Notes: generated from the letters alone by a model not told the origin. Positions 24,140-32,925 are shown, counted from the stretch's first letter. The stretch is DNA of 51,161 nucleotides from JANNOG01 sp050329415 (GCA_050329415.1 JBHJOS010000085.1:1-51161), one strand, 5' to 3'. A program made the numbers and translations.

Positions 24140-25330
24140 ATGATGCGATCGACGACGACGATGGTGACGGTGGCGTTCGGTGCGGCAATGATCGTCGTCA
24201 CGGGTGCCGGTCCCGCGCCGGCGGCCGCCGACACGGGGTTCCAGCCGGTCGACGCGGTGGTCACCGCGGAGCCGTCGGGAGATCAGGTCCTGTTCACCGA
24301 TCTCGACGTGACCCGGGAGGACGGGTTCGACCGGGTGGTGTGGGAGTTCGCCGGGGAGGGCCTGCCGGGCTACCGCGTGAACTACACCGACGACCCCCGC
24401 CGGGACGGGTCCGGGTTCGCGGTCGACCTGCTCGGCGACGTCACGATGTCGGTGGCGATCTCGGGGGTGCTCCTGCCGACCGAGGCGCCGGAGGGCGTGG
24501 AGCCGTACGACGGGCCGCGGACGATCGAGGCCACCGGCACCGACGTCGTCGAGGAGGTGCTGGCCGGAAGCTGGTTCGAGGGCTACCAGGACGCGCACCT
24601 CGGGCTGGACCGCCAGGTGCCCTTCCGGGTGTCCGCCCTGGCCGACCCGCCGCGACTCGTCGTGGAGGTGCAGCATGCCGAGGGCGCCCCACGGGTGCCC
24701 GTGCAGGTGTTCTACGGCGTCGAGGGAAGCGACGACTGCTCCGCGGTGACCGGCTACGACCGGTCCCTCAGCCAAGGCAGTGATCCCGTCCGTGGCGCCT
24801 TCGACCAGCTCGTGCTCGGGCCCACCCGCGTCGAGCGAGAGGCCGGGGCCGTGTCCTTCTTCACCGGCGAGGACACCCCTGGCGTGGTCCTCGGGACCTC
24901 GCTCACCGACGGCCTGCTCGTGGTGGACTTCCAGGGCGGCCTTCCGCTGGTGATCCCCAACGCCTCGGCGAGCTGCGGCAGCGAGCAGCTGCTGGCTGAG
25001 CTGCGGGCGACGGCGTTCCAGTTCGACGAGGTCGACCGGGTGAGCTTCACCCTCGAAGGGGACTGCGACGCCTTCTTCGAGTGGCTCCAGCGCTCCTGTA
25101 CGGCCTATGACGAGACCGGTGCCGAGGTGCCCCTCGACGGAGCCACCACCCCCTCGCCGACGACGACCCCGGCACAGACCACCACGCCGGTGGTCCCCAC
25201 GGCCGTGCCGAGCGGTGCCGGTCCAATGCCGTGGCGACCGGACCCCGTCCTCGTGGTGCTCTCCATGGCGTTGGCGGGGCTCCTGGTGACAGCCCTTGTC
25301 GGTCTGGTGGTGCGCCGGGCCCGGCACTGA
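24140..25330 (+). CDS. Secreted membrane-anchored protein with AMIN-like and GerMN-like domains
   Basis: A 396-residue exported protein. Residues 1-30 form a signal peptide (hydrophobic core then APAAAD). Residues about 35-190 resemble the AMIN-like domain found in actinobacterial envelope proteins (GFDRVVWEF ... GYRVNYTDDP ... WFEGYQDAHLGLDRQVPFRV). Residues about 195-320 resemble a GerMN-type domain (GAFDQLVLGPTRVE ... FQFDEVDRVSFTLEG). A Thr/Pro-rich linker (TTPSPTTTPAQTTTP) leads to a C-terminal membrane span (about 368-390) with a basic end, so the protein is held on the outer face of the membrane. Start follows GGAGG by nine bases. Cell-envelope work is a fair guess; no catalytic residues are evident. 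It is convergent with the PAS-AraC gene, 12 bases apart. Confidence 0.75.
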   Translation: MMRSTTTMVTVAFGAAMIVVTGAGPAPAAADTGFQPVDAVVTAEPSGDQVLFTDLDVTREDGFDRVVWEFAGEGLPGYRVNYTDDPRRDGSGFAVDLLGDVTMSVAISGVLLPTEAPEGVEPYDGPRTIEATGTDVVEEVLAGSWFEGYQDAHLGLDRQVPFRVSALADPPRLVVEVQHAEGAPRVPVQVFYGVEGSDDCSAVTGYDRSLSQGSDPVRGAFDQLVLGPTRVEREAGAVSFFTGEDTPGVVLGTSLTDGLLVVDFQGGLPLVIPNASASCGSEQLLAELRATAFQFDEVDRVSFTLEGDCDAFFEWLQRSCTAYDETGAEVPLDGATTPSPTTTPAQTTTPVVPTAVPSGAGPMPWRPDPVLVVLSMALAGLLVTALVGLVVRRARH

Positions 25331-25342
25331 CGGTCCCGGCGG

Positions 25343-26131
25343 TCACGACCCGGACCGAGCCGACCCGGACCGAGCCGACCGGTACGCCCCCGGGGTGAGC
25401 CCCAGCACGGCCCGGAACTGCCGGGTGAACGAGGCCTGGTCGTAGAACCCGCACTCGGCCGCGATGTCCCCGAACGGCAGCGTCGTCGTCGTCGCGAGGC
25501 GGACGGCCCGCTCGATCCGCAGCCGTTGCACCAGCTTCGTCGGAGGCAGCCCCAGGGTGGCGGTGCACAGCCGCTGGAACCGGGGCCGGCTGAGGCCGGC
25601 GGCCGCCGCGAGCCGGTCGACGGTCCAGCGCTGTCCGACGTCGGCCCGGATCGCCGCGATGACAGCGGCCAGGCCCGCATGCGCGCTGGTCAGCTGGGCG
25701 TCCAGGTCGATCGACAGCGCCGCCACCCCGGCCCCTCGCCGGTCGGAGTCGCCGACCAGGGCCTTCGACGTGACGTACCAGCCGAGTTGGCCATCGGCCC
25801 GGACGATCAGCTCCAGGTGGTCCTGCAGCGGCAGGCCCGTCGCCAGCAGCCGGTCGTCCTGGGCGGCGTAGGACCGGGCCAGTTCGAGGGGGAACAGGTC
25901 GAACACCGTGGCCCCGACGACGTCCTCCCGAGGGCGGCCCACTCGCCGCAGGAAACCCCCGTTGACGAAGACGTACCGTCCGTCGGAGCCTTTCACGCTC
26001 GCCATGACGTGGGGGGTGTGCTCGGTGAGCGCGACGAGCAGGCCGACCGCCGGCGTTGGTGTTGTTTGTATCGATGTGACGCCGTCGGGCCGTCCCGCGT
26101 ACAAGACGTCGCTTTCGGGACCCGATTCCAT
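25343..26131 (-). CDS. PAS domain-containing AraC-family regulator
   Basis: A 262-residue regulator. Residues about 30-145 form a PAS sensor (PHVMASVKGSDGRYVFVNGGFLRRVG ... EDVVGATVFDLFP ... WYVTSKALVGD). Residues about 160-250 form the AraC/XylS double helix-turn-helix (WTVDRLAAAAGLSRPRFQRLCTATLG ... IAAECGFYDQASFTRQFRAVLGLTPGAYR). Start may be 26131 or 26140; either way its 5' end meets that of the proline-catabolic gene on the other strand. It most likely controls that gene. The C-terminal SARSGSARSGS comes from a perfect 15-bp tandem repeat (25347-25376). Confidence 0.88.
   Translation of the reverse strand: MESGPESDVLYAGRPDGVTSIQTTPTPAVGLLVALTEHTPHVMASVKGSDGRYVFVNGGFLRRVGRPREDVVGATVFDLFPLELARSYAAQDDRLLATGLPLQDHLELIVRADGQLGWYVTSKALVGDSDRRGAGVAALSIDLDAQLTSAHAGLAAVIAAIRADVGQRWTVDRLAAAAGLSRPRFQRLCTATLGLPPTKLVQRLRIERAVRLATTTTLPFGDIAAECGFYDQASFTRQFRAVLGLTPGAYRSARSGSARSGS
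25347..25376. repeat. 15-bp tandem duplication in the regulator's 3' end
   Basis: GACCCGGACCGAGCC occurs twice head to tail, adding ARSGS units to the end of the PAS-AraC protein. It looks like a slippage event without functional weight. Confidence 0.6.
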
Positions 26132-26141
26132 GGCTGGCATG

Positions 26142-29100
26142 ATGACAGCGCCCGAGACCAGTCTCGTCGCCCGGGCGGAGACGCTGGCGCGCGACTTCCT
26201 GGTCGACTCCTCGGCCGCGCGCTCGGCGTCGGAACGGCGGGCCGCGCGGCGAATGTCGCGACTCGTCGCCGACGCGGCCGGCCGCGACCTCGTCCTCGAC
26301 CTCACCGACCGGGCGCTGCGAGCCCCCACCGCCCCCGGCACCGGGCGGGTCCTCGCCGACCTGGTCGACCGGGGGCTTCCGGCGTCGCTCGGGGCCGTCG
26401 ACCGGCTGGGCCTGCGAGCGCTGGCGACGGTGGCGCCCGTGGCTCCCGGCCTGGTGCGGCGCCTGGTCGACTGGCGCGTCGCGCACGACGCCGGCGGCGT
26501 GGTGCTGCCGCTGGACGAGCCCGCCTTCGGGGCGTACCTGCGGCGACGGGACCGCGACGGGTTCCGGGTCAACGTCAACGTGCTGGGCGAGGCGATCCTC
26601 GGCGACGACGAGGCCGCCCGGCGGTGCGCCACGATCGTCGAGCGGATCGCCCGCCCCGACGTCACCTGCGTGTCCGTGAAGATCTCCGCGGTGTGCGCCA
26701 ACCTCGACGTGCTGGCCGAGCAGGACTCTCTCGACCGGATCAGCGCCCGGCTGCGGCAGCTCTACCGCGCCGCCGGCGCCGCGACGCCCCCCGTCCTCGT
26801 CACCCTCGACATGGAGGAGCACCGCGACCTCGAACTCTCGGCCACCGCCTTCATGCGGGTGCTCGGCGAACCGGAGTTCGCCCGGACGGCCGCCGGAATC
26901 GTCCTCCAGGCCTACCTTCCCGACACCCACGCAGTACTCGAGACGTTGTGTCGATGGGCCAACGACCGGGCTCGCGACGGTGGTCGGGGAATCAGGATCC
27001 GGCTCGTCAAGGGCGCGAATCTGGCCATGGAGACCGTCGAGGCCGAGCTCCACGGCTGGGACCCTGCCCCGTACTCCACGAAGGCCGACGTGGACGCCTC
27101 GTTCAAGGCCATGCTCGACACTGCCCTGCGGCTCGGGGACCCCGGCGCGGTCCGCCTGGGCGTCGCCAGCCACAACCTGTTCGACGTTGCCTGGGCCCTC
27201 ACGGTCCGTGACAGCCTGCGCGCCCGGGACCGGGTGGAGATCGAGATGCTTGAGGGGATGGCACCGGCGCAGGCCCGGCGGGTCCGGGAGGAGGCCGGGG
27301 ACCTGCTGCTCTACGCCCCCGTGGTGTCCGCCGGTGAGCGGGACGCCTCGATCGCCTACCTGAGCCGCCGCCTCGATGAGAATGCCGGACCGGAGAACTT
27401 CCTGCGCCACCTGTTCGACCTGGTGCCGGGTTCCCCGGCATGGCAGGCCGAGCGGGACCGCTTCCGGGACGCGGTGGCGCACCGGCACGAGGTGCCCACG
27501 GCGACCCGTCGCGCCCAGGACCGGACCCGCCCCGCCGCCCGCCCCGACGTCGAGGCCCCGTTCGCCAACACCCCCGACACCGACTTCACGGTGCCGGTCA
27601 ACCGGCGGTGGATCCGGGAGCACCTCGCGGCGGCGGCGATCCCGCAGGTCCACGTCGTGGAGTCCACCGCGGCCGTCGACGAGGCCGTCGCCCGGTCCGC
27701 CAAAGCCCAACGGGCGTGGGCGAGGGTCGGCTGGGGGCAGCGCCGCGCCGCGCTGGCCGAGGTGGCCCGCGTCATGGCGGACGGCCGCGGCCGCACGATC
27801 GCCGTCATGGCGCACACCACCGGCAAGACCGTCCGGGAGGGCGACCCCGAGGTGTCGGAGGCCGTCGACTTCGCCACCTACGCCGCCGCCCTCACCCGCG
27901 ACCACGAGTCCACGGAGGCCGCCGGCTGCGCGTGGCGGCCGCATCCGGTGACCGTCGTGGCCGGGCCGTGGAACTTCCCGTACGCGATCCCCGCGTGCGG
28001 GGTCCTGCACGCCGTCGCTGCCGGGGGAGCGGTGCTGCTCAAGCCCGCGCCCGAGGCGCGCGCGGTCGCCGCCCTGCTGGTCGAGCAGGTGACCGCCGCG
28101 GGGCTGCCGCCGGGCCTGGTCCAGCTGTGTGCCACCCCGGACGACGACACCGGCCGCCACCTCGTCACCCACCCGGGCGTCGACCACGTCGTGCTCACCG
28201 GCAGCGCCGACACGGCCCGGCTGTTCCGGTCGTGGCGGCCGGACATCACGCTGACCGCCGAGACCAGCGGCAAGAACGCCCTGGTGATCACCGCGGCGGC
28301 CGACGTCGACCAGGCGATCGCCGACCTCGTGCACTCGGCGTTCGGTCACGCCGGGCAGAAGTGCTCCGCGGCGAGCCTGGCGGTCGTGGAGGCACCCCTG
28401 TACGACGACCCGGCGTTCCACGCCCGCCTCGCCGACGCCGTCCGCAGCCTGCGCGTGGGCGAGGCCACGGACCTCGCCTCCGTCGTGGGGCCGCTCGTCA
28501 CCGCCCCGCGCGGCGCGCTGCGGCGCGCCCTCACCACCCTGGAGCCGGGGGAGTCGTGGGTCGTCGAGCCGCGGCGGGTGGGTCCGGCGGCGTTCGGCGG
28601 CGAGGTGTGGACCCCGGGAGTGCGCCGCGACGTCGCGCCGGGATCGTGGTTCCACCTCATCGAGTGCTTCGGTCCGGTGCTCGGGCTCATGCGGGCTCGC
28701 GACCTCGACCACGCACTGGACCTGCAGAACGCCACCGAGTACGGGCTGACCGGAGGGATCCACTCCCTCGACCCGGCCGAGGTCGCCCGGTGGGTGGCCG
28801 GGGTCCGCGTCGGCAACGCCTACGTCAACCGCCACATCACCGGTGCCGTCGTCCGCCGCCAGCCCTTCGGCGGGTGGAAGGCGTCGTCCGTCGGGGCCGG
28901 GTGGAAGCCGGGTGGACCCAACCATCTGCACGGATACGGGACCTGGTCGGGGCCGGTCGACCACGCCCAGGCCGCCGAGTCGTACCGGACAAGGCACGCC
29001 GCGCGGTTCGCGGCCGACCAGGACCCGTCGGGGCTGCGTGCCGAGAGCAACGTCCTGCGCCACGTGGCGCTCGACGCCGTCGTCGCCCGGGTCGCCACCC

Positions 29101-29441
29101 CGCACGACCCGGCCGTGCCGCTGCTGCGGCTGGCGGCCGAGATCACCGGGACCCCGCTGGAGGTGGTGCCTGCGAGCGACGTCCCGGACACCGAGCTGGC
29201 CCGGTCGCTGCGCCGACGCCCGGCCGGGGCCGACGCGCGGCTGCGGTTGACGGTCCCCGCCGGTCCGGACCTGCTCCGGGCCGCCCACGCGGTCGGCATG
29301 GCCGTCGACCGCGCCCCCGTGACCTCCGTCGGTGAGGTGGAGCTGCCGCACTGGCTGAAGGAGCAGGCGGTGTCGCGGACCATGCACCGCCACGGCCGAC
29401 CCACCGGGGTCGCGCGACCCGGGAGCATCCCGCTTCCGTAG
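26142..29441 (+). CDS. putA: Bifunctional proline dehydrogenase / L-glutamate-gamma-semialdehyde dehydrogenase
   Basis: A 1099-residue PutA-type enzyme that oxidises proline to P5C (FAD) and then to glutamate (NAD+). Residues about 10-430: proline dehydrogenase barrel (VSVKISAVCAN, TLDMEEHRDL, GIVLQAYLPDT, RIRLVKGANLAMETVEAE, LGVASHNLFDVAWA, EMLEGMAP). Residues about 480-1000: aldehyde dehydrogenase with AGPWNFPYAIPACG, the NAD-binding VVLTGSADTARLF, catalytic GHAGQKCSA (Cys741) and GGIHSLDP. There is no N-terminal ribbon-helix-helix, so it does not regulate itself. Start may be 26130, 26139 or 26142; all lie within a few bases of the start of the divergent PAS-AraC gene. A C-terminal extension of about 100 residues follows the dehydrogenase. 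Confidence 0.95.
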   Translation: MTAPETSLVARAETLARDFLVDSSAARSASERRAARRMSRLVADAAGRDLVLDLTDRALRAPTAPGTGRVLADLVDRGLPASLGAVDRLGLRALATVAPVAPGLVRRLVDWRVAHDAGGVVLPLDEPAFGAYLRRRDRDGFRVNVNVLGEAILGDDEAARRCATIVERIARPDVTCVSVKISAVCANLDVLAEQDSLDRISARLRQLYRAAGAATPPVLVTLDMEEHRDLELSATAFMRVLGEPEFARTAAGIVLQAYLPDTHAVLETLCRWANDRARDGGRGIRIRLVKGANLAMETVEAELHGWDPAPYSTKADVDASFKAMLDTALRLGDPGAVRLGVASHNLFDVAWALTVRDSLRARDRVEIEMLEGMAPAQARRVREEAGDLLLYAPVVSAGERDASIAYLSRRLDENAGPENFLRHLFDLVPGSPAWQAERDRFRDAVAHRHEVPTATRRAQDRTRPAARPDVEAPFANTPDTDFTVPVNRRWIREHLAAAAIPQVHVVESTAAVDEAVARSAKAQRAWARVGWGQRRAALAEVARVMADGRGRTIAVMAHTTGKTVREGDPEVSEAVDFATYAAALTRDHESTEAAGCAWRPHPVTVVAGPWNFPYAIPACGVLHAVAAGGAVLLKPAPEARAVAALLVEQVTAAGLPPGLVQLCATPDDDTGRHLVTHPGVDHVVLTGSADTARLFRSWRPDITLTAETSGKNALVITAAADVDQAIADLVHSAFGHAGQKCSAASLAVVEAPLYDDPAFHARLADAVRSLRVGEATDLASVVGPLVTAPRGALRRALTTLEPGESWVVEPRRVGPAAFGGEVWTPGVRRDVAPGSWFHLIECFGPVLGLMRARDLDHALDLQNATEYGLTGGIHSLDPAEVARWVAGVRVGNAYVNRHITGAVVRRQPFGGWKASSVGAGWKPGGPNHLHGYGTWSGPVDHAQAAESYRTRHAARFAADQDPSGLRAESNVLRHVALDAVVARVATPHDPAVPLLRLAAEITGTPLEVVPASDVPDTELARSLRRRPAGADARLRLTVPAGPDLLRAAHAVGMAVDRAPVTSVGEVELPHWLKEQAVSRTMHRHGRPTGVARPGSIPLP

Positions 29442-29479
29442 GGCTGCGTTCGCGGGGTCCACCCTGGGACCGCCGGGTG

Positions 29480-30367
29480 TCAGGTGTCCCCGGGGCGGAG
29501 CCTCGTGACGTAGGCGGCGGGGGTGGTCCCGAGGTGCCGGTGGAAGTCCCGGGTGAGGTGGGCCTGGTCGGAGTACCCGAGGTCGGCGGCAACCGCGGCC
29601 CAGCCGCGCCAGTCCTCGCCGTGCTCGGCCGCGCGGCGGGCTGCCTCCGCTGCCTCGATGATCCGCCAGCGGCGGATGACGAACGAGGGCGGTACCCCGA
29701 CGTGGACGTCGAACAGGCGCTGCAGGGTGCGCACGCTGACGTCTGCTGCCTCCGCCAGGTGCTCGATGCGGCAGACCGTCCGGTCGCGTTCGGCGAGGGC
29801 GGCGACCTCGGCGACGTGGCGCGCCTCGGCCACGACCGACGGGTCCCGGCCTGCGACCAGCCGTTCCAGAGCCTCGCGCAGCACCTCGACCCGGGTCGGG
29901 TGGTCAGTGCTGGCGATGACGTCCGCCACGAGCCGACCGGCGTCGACGCCCGGCAGGGCCTCCGACATCGAGAACTGGGTGTCGACGGTGCCCCGCGCGG
30001 GACGACCCAGCAAGACGCCCAGCCCCCCGACGGTGGTCTTGGCTGCGACGGTCCACCCGGCCACCGTCAGCCGCCGGACGCTGGTGGTGGTGAGCACCCC
30101 GTACACCCGCCCCTGCGGGGGGTGCAGGGGTACCCCGGTGTCGTCGAGGGTGCCGATGCTGATGTGTCCTGCCGGGTGGTTGAGCACGCGCTGGTCGTGG
30201 ACCTCCCCGGAGGGCAGGTCCCACGCCACGGACCAGAACCAGTCGACCAGCCCGGTGAGGGCGTCTCCGGCCGGGTAGCGGGCGAAGTCGACCCGCCGGA
30301 GCATCGCCGCCGGGTCGACGATGCCGCGGGAGTCGGCCGCCGGGGACGGCGGGGTCGTGGTCGCCAC
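29480..30367 (-). CDS. AraC-family transcriptional regulator
   Basis: A 295-residue protein with an N-terminal domain of the kind that opens with a short A-x-F-V/D-x-x-W-x-W segment (GLVDWFWSVAWDLP) and a C-terminal AraC helix-turn-helix (IEHLAEAADVSVRTLQRLFDVHVG ... AVAADLGYSDQAHLTRDFHRHLG ... PAAYV). I start it at GTG 30367 because TACCCT lies nine bases upstream; the longer start at 30412 would lie upstream of that promoter. It is divergent from a TIGR03086-type gene (80 bases apart), its likely target, and converges on putA, whose stop is 38 bases away. Effector unknown. Confidence 0.85.
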   Translation of the reverse strand: MATTTPPSPAADSRGIVDPAAMLRRVDFARYPAGDALTGLVDWFWSVAWDLPSGEVHDQRVLNHPAGHISIGTLDDTGVPLHPPQGRVYGVLTTTSVRRLTVAGWTVAAKTTVGGLGVLLGRPARGTVDTQFSMSEALPGVDAGRLVADVIASTDHPTRVEVLREALERLVAGRDPSVVAEARHVAEVAALAERDRTVCRIEHLAEAADVSVRTLQRLFDVHVGVPPSFVIRRWRIIEAAEAARRAAEHGEDWRGWAAVAADLGYSDQAHLTRDFHRHLGTTPAAYVTRLRPGDT

Positions 30368-30376
30368 TGGACTCCG

Positions 30377-30382
30377 AGGGTA
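30377..30382 (-). promoter_or_regulatory. Candidate -10 box (TACCCT) for the AraC gene
   Basis: On the minus strand TACCCT lies nine bases before GTG 30367, implying a leaderless or 2-3 base leader transcript and arguing for the shorter protein. Confidence 0.45.
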
Positions 30383-30447
30383 GCGGCGGCGGGGGGTGGC
30401 GTGGATGTTCAAGCCGCGTCGCCGCTCTCCCGGTCACGATCCCCGGC

Positions 30448-31140
30448 ATGACCGATGACCTGCCCCTGTACCCCACCGACGCGCCCGCGGTGTTCCGGGA
30501 CCCGGACGCGACCCACGCGCTGTTCGACCCGGTCCTCCGGCAGCTGGCGGACGTCGTCACCGTGCCGGACGGCCTGCTCGCCGCTGCGACGCCCTGCCCC
30601 GCCTACACCGTCGCCGAGCTGCGCGGGCACGTCCTCGGCTGGCTGAGCTTCTTCGCGGCCGCCCTCAACGACCCGGACGGGACCGGCGTCCGCCCTGACC
30701 CGCAGGTCTGGACGATTCCCACCGGCGAGGACGCGGCCGGGATCGTCGAGCGAGCCGCGGCCGGGATCGAGTCCGCCATCGACGCCGGTGTCGCCGATCG
30801 TCTCGTCGTCATGTCGCAGGCCCGGATGCCGGGCGACGGCGTGTTGGCGATGGCGCTCGGCGAGTACCTGGTCCACGGCTGGGACCTGGCCGTCGCCACC
30901 GGCGCGCCGTGGCGCGGGGCGGACGACGCCTCCGACGCCGCACGGGCGTTCCTCGTGGGCATGGTGACGCCGGAGTACCGGGGCGAGGACAGTGGCTTCT
31001 TCGGTCCCGAGGTCCCGGCCCCGCCGTCCGCCACCGCCTTCGAGCGGCTGCTGTGCTTCGCAGGGCGGGACCCCTCGTGGCAGGCTCCCGGGTCACCACG
31101 GGTGCTGACGGGGTCAGAGTTCCGGGCGGGCGTCCGATGA
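30448..31140 (+). CDS. TIGR03086-type (maleylpyruvate isomerase-like, mycothiol-dependent superfamily) protein
   Basis: A 230-residue four-helix-bundle protein of the DinB/maleylpyruvate isomerase superfamily. Signs: LLAAATPCPAYTVAELRGHVLGWLSFFAAAL near residues 45-75 (the 'TPC..W.V..L..H' motif, with the metal-ligand His), and GEYLVHGWDLAVATG near 135-150 with the second conserved His-Gly-Trp-Asp. Members in this family use a divalent metal and often mycothiol, which this organism makes (mshD at the window end). A CACGAT eight bases before the ATG may act as the -10 box. The divergent AraC protein is its probable regulator. Actual substrate unknown. Confidence 0.78.
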   Translation: MTDDLPLYPTDAPAVFRDPDATHALFDPVLRQLADVVTVPDGLLAAATPCPAYTVAELRGHVLGWLSFFAAALNDPDGTGVRPDPQVWTIPTGEDAAGIVERAAAGIESAIDAGVADRLVVMSQARMPGDGVLAMALGEYLVHGWDLAVATGAPWRGADDASDAARAFLVGMVTPEYRGEDSGFFGPEVPAPPSATAFERLLCFAGRDPSWQAPGSPRVLTGSEFRAGVR

Positions 31141-31161
31141 GGTCGGCCTGCTCGCCGACGT

Positions 31162-31206
31162 GGGCGGGCGGAGTCCCGGCAGACTGACGTCGACGAGTGC
31201 CCGCCC
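31162..31206. terminator. Hairpin between convergent genes
   Basis: GGGCGGGC (31162-31169) pairs perfectly with GCCCGCCC (31199-31206) across a 29-base loop, in the 74 bases between the ends of the TIGR03086-type and MpaB-type genes. Probable two-way terminator. Confidence 0.5.
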
Positions 31207-31214
31207 CTGCTGGA

Positions 31215-32240
31215 TCACGTAGTGGCGTCCCCGGTGGCGTCGAGTCCGGCGACCCGGCGCCGGGCGTTGACGGCCGCAGGCGGTCCGTCGCCCAGCACCA
31301 GGTGCATGCCCCGCAGCAGGCCCCGACCTGCCAGTCGCGCGACGGGGGTCCGCGGCTGCCGCAGGCCCAGCAGCGTGCGGTGCGTCGGGTCCAGCGTCGA
31401 CACGGCCGCCGCGAACAGGACCGCGTAGGCGGCCCGCGCCGGGGGCGGCAGCGGCGGGCGGCGGAGGAACGCCAGGGTCCGCGCCGTGGCCTCCGAGCGC
31501 CCCAGTTCCGGGGAGTAGGAACGGATCCGGGCGCGCAGCCCCGCTGCCGTCGTCGGCGGGTCGGCCACCCCCACCAGCCGCCCGGCCGTCGCCCACTCGC
31601 CGACGTACCCGTCGGGCCCCCCGGGGATCGAGGTGCCGGCGAACCACTCGTGCGCGGTGAGGAACGAGTCGGTGAACGCGACGTGCACCCACGTCAGCAG
31701 GTCGTCGTCACCCGCCCGGTACGGCCGCTCGGCGCCGTCCCGACCGACGTAGCTGCCCGTCACCTTCCGGTGCATGCCGCGGACGCGGGCGGCCTCGCGG
31801 TCCGCGGCATCCCGCGACCCGAACGTCGTCACCGTGAGCCAGCGGGTCGTGCCGGCGAGCCGCCCGAGGGGGTCGTCGCGGTACGTCGAGTGCCGGTCCA
31901 CGCCGGTGACAGCCGCGGGGTGCAGGGCCTGCAGGAGCAGCGCGCGGATGCCGCCCACGAGGGTGGCGAGGTCACCGTGCACGGCCCACGCCGCGGAGTC
32001 CGGACCGAAGTACCCCTCGTCCGCGCCCTCCGCCAGGGCGGTCACCCACGGCGGCGAGCCGTCCGGCCGCCCGCTGACGATCCGGCGGAACCCGGCGGCC
32101 ACCCGATCGGTCAGCAGGCGGGCCGGTGCGGTCACGGTACGGCCGCGTGGAGCGGGGACGACGGGCACGTCACCACTGTCTCTCACGGGGTGTCGGGGGT
32201 GGGGGTCGGGCGCCGCACGGTCGCCGACCCGGGACGACAT
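31215..32240 (-). CDS. Oxygenase MpaB-family protein (DUF2236)
   Basis: A 341-residue helical protein of the latex-clearing-protein/MpaB family, haem-b proteins some of which cleave polyisoprene and others of unknown role. Family landmarks are AVHGDLATLVGGIRALLLQALHPAAVTGVDRHSTYRDDPLGRL (with the axial His of the LHPAA motif), RVRGMHRKVTGS, and LLTWVHVAFTDSFLTAHEWF. No signal peptide is visible, so it is probably cytoplasmic. It is divergent from an ArsR-like regulator across 43 bases. Whether it degrades a polymer cannot be judged. Confidence 0.85.
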   Translation of the reverse strand: MSSRVGDRAAPDPHPRHPVRDSGDVPVVPAPRGRTVTAPARLLTDRVAAGFRRIVSGRPDGSPPWVTALAEGADEGYFGPDSAAWAVHGDLATLVGGIRALLLQALHPAAVTGVDRHSTYRDDPLGRLAGTTRWLTVTTFGSRDAADREAARVRGMHRKVTGSYVGRDGAERPYRAGDDDLLTWVHVAFTDSFLTAHEWFAGTSIPGGPDGYVGEWATAGRLVGVADPPTTAAGLRARIRSYSPELGRSEATARTLAFLRRPPLPPPARAAYAVLFAAAVSTLDPTHRTLLGLRQPRTPVARLAGRGLLRGMHLVLGDGPPAAVNARRRVAGLDATGDATT

Positions 32241-32247
32241 ACCGCCT

Positions 32248-32271
32248 TATTGACGACTTCAGTAATCAATA
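32248..32271. promoter_or_regulatory. Inverted repeat, candidate operator of the ArsR-like regulator
   Basis: TATTGA-N12-TCAATA lies over the -35 region and up to the edge of the -10 box of the regulator's promoter, within the only AT-rich patch of this neighbourhood and between two divergent genes. Binding here would shut both off. Confidence 0.5.
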
Positions 32272-32277
32272 TAGGTT
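32250..32277 (+). promoter_or_regulatory. Promoter of the ArsR-like gene (TTGACG-N16-TAGGTT)
   Basis: A near-consensus housekeeping promoter: -35 TTGACG (32250-32255), 16-base spacer, -10 TAGGTT (32272-32277), then six bases to the ATG at 32284. It predicts a leaderless transcript. Confidence 0.6.
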
Positions 32278-32283
32278 CGCCGC

Positions 32284-32925
32284 ATGCTCGACGTCGACGT
32301 CATCGAGGAGCCGGCGGCGGCCGCAGCCGCCCTCGACCCCGTGCGGGCGTCCGTCCTCGCCGCCCTGGTCGAGCCCGGCTCGGCCACCACGGTCGCGCGC
32401 GTGCTCGACCTGCCGCGCCAGAAGGTCAACTACCACCTGCGCGCCCTGGAGCATCACGGCCTGGTCCAGCTGGTCGAGGAGCGGCCCCGCCGGGGACTGA
32501 CGGAGCGGGTCGTGCAGGCGACCGCCCGCAGCTACGTGATCTCGCCGGGCGCTCTGGGCCGCAGCGGCGCGGACCCCAGCCGCACCGACCGGCTGTCGAC
32601 CCGGTACCTCCTCGCGGTGGCCGCCCGGCTGGTGCGCGAGGTGGGACAGCTGGCCCGGCGGGCGGACGCGGCCGGCCACAGGCTGCCCACGCTCACCCTC
32701 GACACCGAGATCCGGTTCGCCTCGGCCGCCGACCGCGCGGCCTTCACCGCCGACCTCACCGAGGCGGTCACCGCCCTCGTGGCCCGCTACCACGACGAGG
32801 CGGCCCGGGGAGGGCGCTGGCACCGCCTGGTCGTCGCCGCCTACCCGAGGCCGCCGGACCACCCCGAGCCCGAGGCACCCTCGCCCGCGTCCCCCGCCGA
32901 CCGACCTGTCGACCGAGAGACATGA
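32284..32925 (+). CDS. ArsR-like winged-helix transcriptional regulator
   Basis: A 213-residue regulator. An N-terminal winged helix (LDPVRASVLAALVEPGSATTVARVLDLPRQKVNYHLRALEHHGLVQLVEERPRRGLTERVVQATA, residues about 17-80) carries the recognition helix QKVNYHLRALE typical of the ArsR/helix_turn_helix_5 group. The remaining part is helical and unlike metal-sensing ArsR; no metal-binding cysteines are present. It overlaps the SRPBCC gene by ATGA and probably regulates that gene, itself and the divergent MpaB-type gene. Pairs of such a regulator with an AHSA1/SRPBCC protein are frequent in actinobacteria. Confidence 0.87.
   Translation: MLDVDVIEEPAAAAAALDPVRASVLAALVEPGSATTVARVLDLPRQKVNYHLRALEHHGLVQLVEERPRRGLTERVVQATARSYVISPGALGRSGADPSRTDRLSTRYLLAVAARLVREVGQLARRADAAGHRLPTLTLDTEIRFASAADRAAFTADLTEAVTALVARYHDEAARGGRWHRLVVAAYPRPPDHPEPEAPSPASPADRPVDRET

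Noticed and set aside
25047..29462. Very long open frame (1471 codons) on the minus strand
   Set aside because: It is the antisense of putA. Such frames are common in very G+C-rich DNA; its translation is Gly/Arg/Val-rich and has no domain.
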